DNA from: Tritrichomonas musculus
Taxonomy: Eukaryota > Parabasalia > Tritrichomonadida > Tritrichomonadidae
Length of the DNA stretch: 34,344 nucleotides
Assembly (NCBI GenBank): GCA_039105265.1
Contig: JAPFFF010000169.1
Coordinates: 1-34,344, forward strand
Direction of reading: 5' to 3'
In this document: positions 25,983-34,344 of the stretch, piece after piece
Layout: each line of letters starts with the position of its first letter
Position numbering within the stretch: the first letter of the stretch is position 1
The notes under the pieces: model-generated
Database searches by the model: none
The model's input: the letters and a program-made list of their open reading frames with translations, nothing else
What the model was told of the DNA's origin: nothing
Made by a program: the position numbers and the translations under genes

Positions 25983-27839
25983 ATGAACACGGAAACGAAT
26001 ACAGACGGGAACACGGAAGACCTTAAAGAATTTATTTTACAGATGGTTATACTTTACTTATATTTGAAGATGCAGGATTCGAAAGACAAACGTACAGAAC
26101 GGAATACATGAACACGGAAACGAATACAGACGGGAACACGGAAGACCTTAAAGAATTTATTTTACAGATGGTTATACTTTACTTATATTTGAAGATGCAG
26201 GATTCGAAAGACAAACGTACAGAACGGAATACATGAACACGGAAACGAATACAGAAACGAACACAGAAGAATATCTCGAAATTATGTTATATAAACAGTT
26301 CTATTTTGATTTTAAATATTATTCAGTAATCAGAATTAAAGAAAGGAATACATGAACACGGAAACGAATACAGACGGGAACACGGAAGACCTTAAAGAAT
26401 TTATTTTACAGATGGTTATACTTTACTTATATTTGAAGATGCAGGATTCGAAAGACAAACGTACAGAACGGAATACATGAACACGGAAACGAATACAGAC
26501 GGGAACACGGAAGACCTTAAAGAATTTATTTTACAGATGGTTATACTTTACTTATATTTGAAGATGCAGGATTCGAAAGACAAACGTACAGAACGGAATA
26601 CATGAACACGGAAACGAATACAGACGGGAACACGGAAGACCTTAAAGAATTTATTTTACAGATGGTTATACTTTACTTATATTTGAAGATGCAGGATTCG
26701 AAAGACAAACGTACAGAACGGAATACATGATCACGGAAACGAATACAGAAACGAACACAGAAGAATATCTCGAAATTATGTTATATAAACAGTTCTATTT
26801 TGATTTTAAATATTATTCAGTAATCAGAATTAAAGAAAGGAATACATGAACACGGAAACGAATACAGACGGGAACACGGAAGACCTTAAAGAATTTATTT
26901 TACAGATGGTTATACTTTACTTATATTTGAAGATGCAGGATTCGAAAGACAAACGTACAGAACGGAATACATGAACACGGAAACGAATACAGACGGGAAC
27001 ACGGAAGACCTTAAAGAATTTATTTTACAGATGGTTATACTTTACTTATATTTGAAGATGCAGGATTCGAAAGACAAACGTACGGAACGGAATACATGAA
27101 CACGGAAACGAATACAGACGGGAACACGGAAGACCTTAAAGAATTTATTTTACAGATGGTTATACTTTACTTATATTTGAAGATGCAGGATTCGAAAGAC
27201 AAACGTACAGAACGGAATACATGAACACGGAAACGAATACAGACGGGAACACGGAAGACCTTAAAGAATTTATTTTACAGATGGTTATACTTTACTTATA
27301 TTTGAAGATGCAGGATTCGAAAGACAAACGTACAGAACGGAATACATGAACACGGAAACGAATACAGACGGGAACACGGAAGACCTTAAAGAATTTATTT
27401 TACAGATGGTTATACTTTACTTATATTTGAAGATGCAGGATTCGAAAGACAAACGTACGGAACGGAATACATGATCACGGAAACGAATACAGAAACGAAC
27501 ACAGAAGAATATCTCGAAATTATGTTATATAAACAGTTCTATTTTGATTTTAAATATTATTCAGTAATCAGAATTAAAGAAAGGAATACATGAACACGGA
27601 AACGAATACAGACGGGAACACGGAAGACCTTAAAGAATTTATTTTACAGATGGTTATACTTTACTTATATTTGAAGATGCAGGATTCGAAAGACAAACGT
27701 ACAGAACGGAATACATGAACACGGAAACGAATACAGACGGGAACACGGAAGACCTTAAAGAATTTATTTTACAGATGGTTATACTTTACTTATATTTGAA
27801 GATGCAGGATTCGAAAGACAAACGTACAGAACGGAATAC

Positions 27840-29190
27840 ATGAACACGGAAACGAATACAGACGGGAACACGGAAGACCTTAAAGAATTTATTTTACAGA
27901 TGGTTATACTTTACTTATATTTGAAGATGCAGGATTCGAAAGACAAACGTACAGAACGGAATACATGAACACGGAAACGAATACAGACGGGAACACGGAA
28001 GACCTTAAAGAATTTATTTTACAGATGGTTATACTTTACTTATATTTGAAGATGCAGGATTCGAAAGACAAACGTACGGAACGGAATACATGATCACGGA
28101 AACGAATACAGAAACGAACACAGAAGAATATCTCGAAATTATGTTATATAAACAGTTCTATTTTGATTTTAAATATTATTCAGTAATCAGAATTAAAGAA
28201 AGGAATACATGAACACGGAAACGAATACAGACGGGAACACGGAAGACCTTAAAGAATTTATTTTACAGATGGTTATACTTTACTTATATTTGAAGATGCA
28301 GGATTCGAAAGACAAACGTACAGAACGGAATACATGATCACGGAAACGAATACAGACGGGAACACGGAAGACCTTAAAGAATTTATTTTACAGATGGTTA
28401 TACTTTACTTATATTTGAAGATGCAGGATTCGAAAGACAAACGTACGGAACGGAATACATGATCACGGAAACGAATACAGAAACGAACACAGAAGAATAT
28501 CTCGAAATTATGTTATATAAACAGTTCTATTTTGATTTTAAATATTATTCAGTAATCAGAATTAAAGAAAGGAATACATGAACACGGAAACGAATACAGA
28601 CGGGAACACGGAAGACCTTAAAGAATTTATTTTACAGATGGTTATACTTTACTTATATTTGAAGATGCAGGATTCGAAAGACAAACGTACGGAACGGAAT
28701 ACATGATCACGGAAACGAATACAGAAACGAACACAGAAGAATATCTCGAAATTATGTTATATAAACAGTTCTATTTTGATTTTAAATATTATTCAGTAAT
28801 CAGAATTAAAGAAAGGAATACATGAACACGGAAACGAATACAGACGGGAACACGGAAGACCTTAAAGAATTTATTTTACAGATGGTTATACTTTACTTAT
28901 ATTTGAAGATGCAGGATTCGAAAGACAAACGTACGGAACGGAATACATGATCACGGAAACGAATACAGAAACGAACACAGAAGAATATCTCGAAATTATG
29001 TTATATAAACAGTTCTATTTTGATTTTAAATATTATTCAGTAATCAGAATTAAAGAAAGGAATACATGAACACGGAAACGAATACAGACGGGAACACGGA
29101 AGACCTTAAAGAATTTATTTTACAGATGGTTATACTTTACTTATATTTGAAGATGCAGGATTCGAAAGACAAACGTACAGAACGGAATAC
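27840..29190 (+). repeat. 1351-bp segment shared with 14508-15858
   Basis: This is the second copy of the eleven-unit block described at 14508. It holds one of only two i-type A units in the right part of the array (28334), and three Ag-B pairs in close succession that look like an island of left-type array. Confidence 0.8.
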
Positions 29191-31666
29191 ATGAACACGG
29201 AAACGAATACAGACGGGAACACGGAAGACCTTAAAGAATTTATTTTACAGATGGTTATACTTTACTTATATTTGAAGATGCAGGATTCGAAAGACAAACG
29301 TACAGAACGGAATACATGAACACGGAAACGAATACAGACGGGAACACGGAAGACCTTAAAGAATTTATTTTACAGATGGTTATACTTTACTTATATTTGA
29401 AGATGCAGGATTCGAAAGACAAACGTACAGAACGGAATACATGAACACGGAAACGAATACAGACGGGAACACGGAAGACCTTAAAGAATTTATTTTACAG
29501 ATGGTTATACTTTACTTATATTTGAAGATGCAGGATTCGAAAGACAAACGTACAGAACGGAATACATGAACACGGAAACGAATACAGAAACGAACACAGA
29601 AGAATATCTCGAAATTATGTTATATAAACAGTTCTATTTTGATTTTAAATATTATTCAGTAATCAGAATTAAAGAAAGGAATACATGAACACGGAAACGA
29701 ATACAGACGGGAACACGGAAGACCTTAAAGAATTTATTTTACAGATGGTTATACTTTACTTATATTTGAAGATGCAGGATTCGAAAGACAAACGTACAGA
29801 ACGGAATACATGATCACGGAAACGAATACAGACGGGAACACGGAAGACCTTAAAGAATTTATTTTACAGATGGTTATACTTTACTTATATTTGAAGATGC
29901 AGGATTCGAAAGACAAACGTACAGAACGGAATACATGAACACGGAAACGAATACAGACGGGAACACGGAAGACCTTAAAGAATTTATTTTACAGATGGTT
30001 ATACTTTACTTATATTTGAAGATGCAGGATTCGAAAGACAAACGTACGGAACGGAATACATGAACACGGAAACGAATACAGACGGGAACACGGAAGACCT
30101 TAAAGAATTTATTTTACAGATGGTTATACTTTACTTATATTTGAAGATGCAGGATTCGAAAGACAAACGTACAGAACGGAATACATGAACACGGAAACGA
30201 ATACAGACGGGAACACGGAAGACCTTAAAGAATTTATTTTACAGATGGTTATACTTTACTTATATTTGAAGATGCAGGATTCGAAAGACAAACGTACGGA
30301 ACGGAATACATGATCACGGAAACGAATACAGAAACGAACACAGAAGAATATCTCGAAATTATGTTATATAAACAGTTCTATTTTGATTTTAAATATTATT
30401 CAGTAATCAGAATTAAAGAAAGGAATACATGAACACGGAAACGAATACAGACGGGAACACGGAAGACCTTAAAGAATTTATTTTACAGATGGTTATACTT
30501 TACTTATATTTGAAGATGCAGGATTCGAAAGACAAACGTACAGAACGGAATACATGAACACGGAAACGAATACAGACGGGAACACGGAAGACCTTAAAGA
30601 ATTTATTTTACAGATGGTTATACTTTACTTATATTTGAAGATGCAGGATTCGAAAGACAAACGTACGGAACGGAATACATGATCACGGAAACGAATACAG
30701 AAACGAACACAGAAGAATATCTCGAAATTATGTTATATAAACAGTTCTATTTTGATTTTAAATATTATTCAGTAATCAGAATTAAAGAAAGGAATACATG
30801 AACACGGAAACGAATACAGACGGGAACACGGAAGACCTTAAAGAATTTATTTTACAGATGGTTATACTTTACTTATATTTGAAGATGCAGGATTCGAAAG
30901 ACAAACGTACAGAACGGAATACATGAACACGGAAACGAATACAGACGGGAACACGGAAGACCTTAAAGAATTTATTTTACAGATGGTTATACTTTACTTA
31001 TATTTGAAGATGCAGGATTCGAAAGACAAACGTACAGAACGGAATACATGAACACGGAAACGAATACAGAAACGAACACAGAAGAATATCTCGAAATTAT
31101 GTTATATAAACAGTTCTATTTTGATTTTAAATATTATTCAGTAATCAGAATTAAAGAAAGGAATACATGAACACGGAAACGAATACAGACGGGAACACGG
31201 AAGACCTTAAAGAATTTATTTTACAGATGGTTATACTTTACTTATATTTGAAGATGCAGGATTCGAAAGACAAACGTACAGAACGGAATACATGAACACG
31301 GAAACGAATACAGACGGGAACACGGAAGACCTTAAAGAATTTATTTTACAGATGGTTATACTTTACTTATATTTGAAGATGCAGGATTCGAAAGACAAAC
31401 GTACAGAACGGAATACATGAACACGGAAACGAATACAGACGGGAACACGGAAGACCTTAAAGAATTTATTTTACAGATGGTTATACTTTACTTATATTTG
31501 AAGATGCAGGATTCGAAAGACAAACGTACGGAACGGAATACATGAACACGGAAACGAATACAGACGGGAACACGGAAGACCTTAAAGAATTTATTTTACA
31601 GATGGTTATACTTTACTTATATTTGAAGATGCAGGATTCGAAAGACAAACGTACAGAACGGAATAC

Positions 31667-31783
31667 ATGAACACGGAAACGAATACAGAAACGAACACAG
31701 AAGAATATCTTGATTTTATTATATAAACAGTTCTATTTTGATTTTAAATATTATTCAGTAATCAGAATTAAAGAAAGGAATAC
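31667..31783 (+). repeat. B' monomer, 117 bp, with a private base change
   Basis: This fourth copy carries the B' change plus a C-to-T at 31711 (CTTGAT instead of CTCGAT), the only isolated single-base variant I noticed in the array. Its context (Ag, A before; A, A, Bn after) repeats that of the other B' copies. Confidence 0.95.
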
Positions 31784-34259
31784 ATGAACACGGAAACGAA
31801 TACAGACGGGAACACGGAAGACCTTAAAGAATTTATTTTACAGATGGTTATACTTTACTTATATTTGAAGATGCAGGATTCGAAAGACAAACGTACAGAA
31901 CGGAATACATGAACACGGAAACGAATACAGACGGGAACACGGAAGACCTTAAAGAATTTATTTTACAGATGGTTATACTTTACTTATATTTGAAGATGCA
32001 GGATTCGAAAGACAAACGTACAGAACGGAATACATGAACACGGAAACGAATACAGAAACGAACACAGAAGAATATCTCGAAATTATGTTATATAAACAGT
32101 TCTATTTTGATTTTAAATATTATTCAGTAATCAGAATTAAAGAAAGGAATACATGAACACGGAAACGAATACAGACGGGAACACGGAAGACCTTAAAGAA
32201 TTTATTTTACAGATGGTTATACTTTACTTATATTTGAAGATGCAGGATTCGAAAGACAAACGTACAGAACGGAATACATGAACACGGAAACGAATACAGA
32301 CGGGAACACGGAAGACCTTAAAGAATTTATTTTACAGATGGTTATACTTTACTTATATTTGAAGATGCAGGATTCGAAAGACAAACGTACAGAACGGAAT
32401 ACATGAACACGGAAACGAATACAGACGGGAACACGGAAGACCTTAAAGAATTTATTTTACAGATGGTTATACTTTACTTATATTTGAAGATGCAGGATTC
32501 GAAAGACAAACGTACAGAACGGAATACATGAACACGGAAACGAATACAGAAACGAACACAGAAGAATATCTCGAAATTATGTTATATAAACAGTTCTATT
32601 TTGATTTTAAATATTATTCAGTAATCAGAATTAAAGAAAGGAATACATGAACACGGAAACGAATACAGACGGGAACACGGAAGACCTTAAAGAATTTATT
32701 TTACAGATGGTTATACTTTACTTATATTTGAAGATGCAGGATTCGAAAGACAAACGTACAGAACGGAATACATGAACACGGAAACGAATACAGACGGGAA
32801 CACGGAAGACCTTAAAGAATTTATTTTACAGATGGTTATACTTTACTTATATTTGAAGATGCAGGATTCGAAAGACAAACGTACAGAACGGAATACATGA
32901 ACACGGAAACGAATACAGACGGGAACACGGAAGACCTTAAAGAATTTATTTTACAGATGGTTATACTTTACTTATATTTGAAGATGCAGGATTCGAAAGA
33001 CAAACGTACAGAACGGAATACATGAACACGGAAACGAATACAGACGGGAACACGGAAGACCTTAAAGAATTTATTTTACAGATGGTTATACTTTACTTAT
33101 ATTTGAAGATGCAGGATTCGAAAGACAAACGTACAGAACGGAATACATGAACACGGAAACGAATACAGACGGGAACACGGAAGACCTTAAAGAATTTATT
33201 TTACAGATGGTTATACTTTACTTATATTTGAAGATGCAGGATTCGAAAGACAAACGTACAGAACGGAATACATGAACACGGAAACGAATACAGACGGGAA
33301 CACGGAAGACCTTAAAGAATTTATTTTACAGATGGTTATACTTTACTTATATTTGAAGATGCAGGATTCGAAAGACAAACGTACGGAACGGAATACATGA
33401 TCACGGAAACGAATACAGAAACGAACACAGAAGAATATCTCGAAATTATGTTATATAAACAGTTCTATTTTGATTTTAAATATTATTCAGTAATCAGAAT
33501 TAAAGAAAGGAATACATGAACACGGAAACGAATACAGACGGGAACACGGAAGACCTTAAAGAATTTATTTTACAGATGGTTATACTTTACTTATATTTGA
33601 AGATGCAGGATTCGAAAGACAAACGTACAGAACGGAATACATGAACACGGAAACGAATACAGAAACGAACACAGAAGAATATCTCGAAATTATGTTATAT
33701 AAACAGTTCTATTTTGATTTTAAATATTATTCAGTAATCAGAATTAAAGAAAGGAATACATGAACACGGAAACGAATACAGACGGGAACACGGAAGACCT
33801 TAAAGAATTTATTTTACAGATGGTTATACTTTACTTATATTTGAAGATGCAGGATTCGAAAGACAAACGTACGGAACGGAATACATGAACACGGAAACGA
33901 ATACAGACGGGAACACGGAAGACCTTAAAGAATTTATTTTACAGATGGTTATACTTTACTTATATTTGAAGATGCAGGATTCGAAAGACAAACGTACAGA
34001 ACGGAATACATGAACACGGAAACGAATACAGACGGGAACACGGAAGACCTTAAAGAATTTATTTTACAGATGGTTATACTTTACTTATATTTGAAGATGC
34101 AGGATTCGAAAGACAAACGTACAGAACGGAATACATGAACACGGAAACGAATACAGACGGGAACACGGAAGACCTTAAAGAATTTATTTTACAGATGGTT
34201 ATACTTTACTTATATTTGAAGATGCAGGATTCGAAAGACAAACGTACAGAACGGAATAC

Positions 34260-34344
34260 ATGAACACGGAAACGAATACAGAAACGAACACAGAAGAATA
34301 TCTCGAAATTATGTTATATAAACAGTTCTATTTTGATTTTAAAT
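34260..34344 (+). repeat. partial B monomer cut by the window edge
   Basis: This last unit is an n-type B that matches the consensus for 85 bases and then meets the end of the window. The array therefore continues beyond, and its full length cannot be given. Confidence 0.95.

Larger units (their letters stand above)
480..34344 (+). repeat. two-monomer satellite array (A 125 bp, B 119 bp)
   Basis: About 275 head-to-tail units run without interruption to the window edge, all in one orientation. With each unit taken from ATG to the next ATG, the complete units from 599 to 34259 are 197 A, 72 B and 4 B'. Their lengths sum to exactly 33661 bp, so I find no other indel. The recurring variants are: base 5 of a unit A (type n, start ATGAAC) or T (type i, start ATGATC); base 114 of A either A (type a) or G (type g); and the B' change. 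The + strand is purine- and A-rich (A unit: 51 A, 29 T, 26 G, 19 C). Near-identity over 34 kb means recent or ongoing homogenisation. The array may be a centromeric or heterochromatic satellite, but no mark in the sequence proves that. The right boundary lies outside the window. Confidence 0.97.

Noticed and set aside
599-34259. One giant repetitive protein running through the array
   Set aside because: The TGA at each ATGA junction and unit lengths that are not multiples of three (except B') close every frame, so no long frame exists on either strand.
480-34344. CRISPR array
   Set aside because: The repeats are 119-125 bp with no unique spacers. A and B are both repeated, and no cas gene is present.
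480-34344. Transposon or other mobile element
   Set aside because: No transposase, no terminal inverted repeats, no long terminal repeats and no target duplication are visible; the units are purely head-to-tail.

Overview
The window is almost entirely one satellite array. Positions 1-479 are a unique, gene-free flank. From 480 to the right edge (34344) the sequence is an unbroken head-to-tail array of about 275 short monomers, and the right end of the array is not reached. I see no conventional protein gene, tRNA, rRNA, CRISPR array or transposon.

Organism: nothing here identifies a species. Long T and pyrimidine tracts next to a large, highly homogenised AT-rich satellite without genes point to a eukaryote. 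A protist such as a kinetoplastid fits, because T. brucei is known to carry AT-rich tandem arrays at its centromeres and uses polypyrimidine tracts for trans-splicing. This is a guess by resemblance and is held weakly.

Flank: 1-296 is a C/A-rich segment with a perfect 12-bp GC-rich inverted repeat (98-109 / 125-136) and a 10-bp palindrome (285-294). 297-446 is a T-rich tract with runs of T10 and T18. 447-479 is a short junction that ends in a splice-acceptor-like T-run plus AG directly before the first monomer.

Array: two monomers alternate irregularly. Monomer A is 125 bp (about 36% GC, 198 copies including the truncated first one). Monomer B is 119 bp (about 26% GC, 77 copies including the cut last one). 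Four B copies are a 117-bp variant, B'. A and B share about 40 bp at the left end and about 10-17 bp at the right end and differ in the middle. Only a few recurring variants exist: base 5 (A or T, making an n or i type), base 114 of A (A or G, making an a or g type), and the B' change. The count closes exactly: from 599 to 34260 there are 197 A, 72 B and 4 B', or 24625 + 8568 + 468 = 33661 bp, so no other indel occurs. The order of units contains tandem and dispersed higher-order repeats (periods 613, 619, 1232, 1351 and 2095 bp), as expected from repeated unequal exchange or gene conversion.

Most unusual point: in both monomers the + strand from one unit junction to the next is a complete micro-ORF (42 aa in A, 40 aa in B). 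Its TGA stop overlaps the next unit's ATG as ATGA. The array is therefore tiled by some 270 start-stop-overlapping micro-ORFs, and the frame shifts at every unit so that no long ORF forms. The two predicted peptides have similar ends and differ in length by exactly two codons. Against coding, B' units break the frame and there is no sign of a promoter or of expression. I treat this as a lead, not as a demonstrated gene system. The array's structural role, possibly centromeric or another heterochromatic satellite, is inference.
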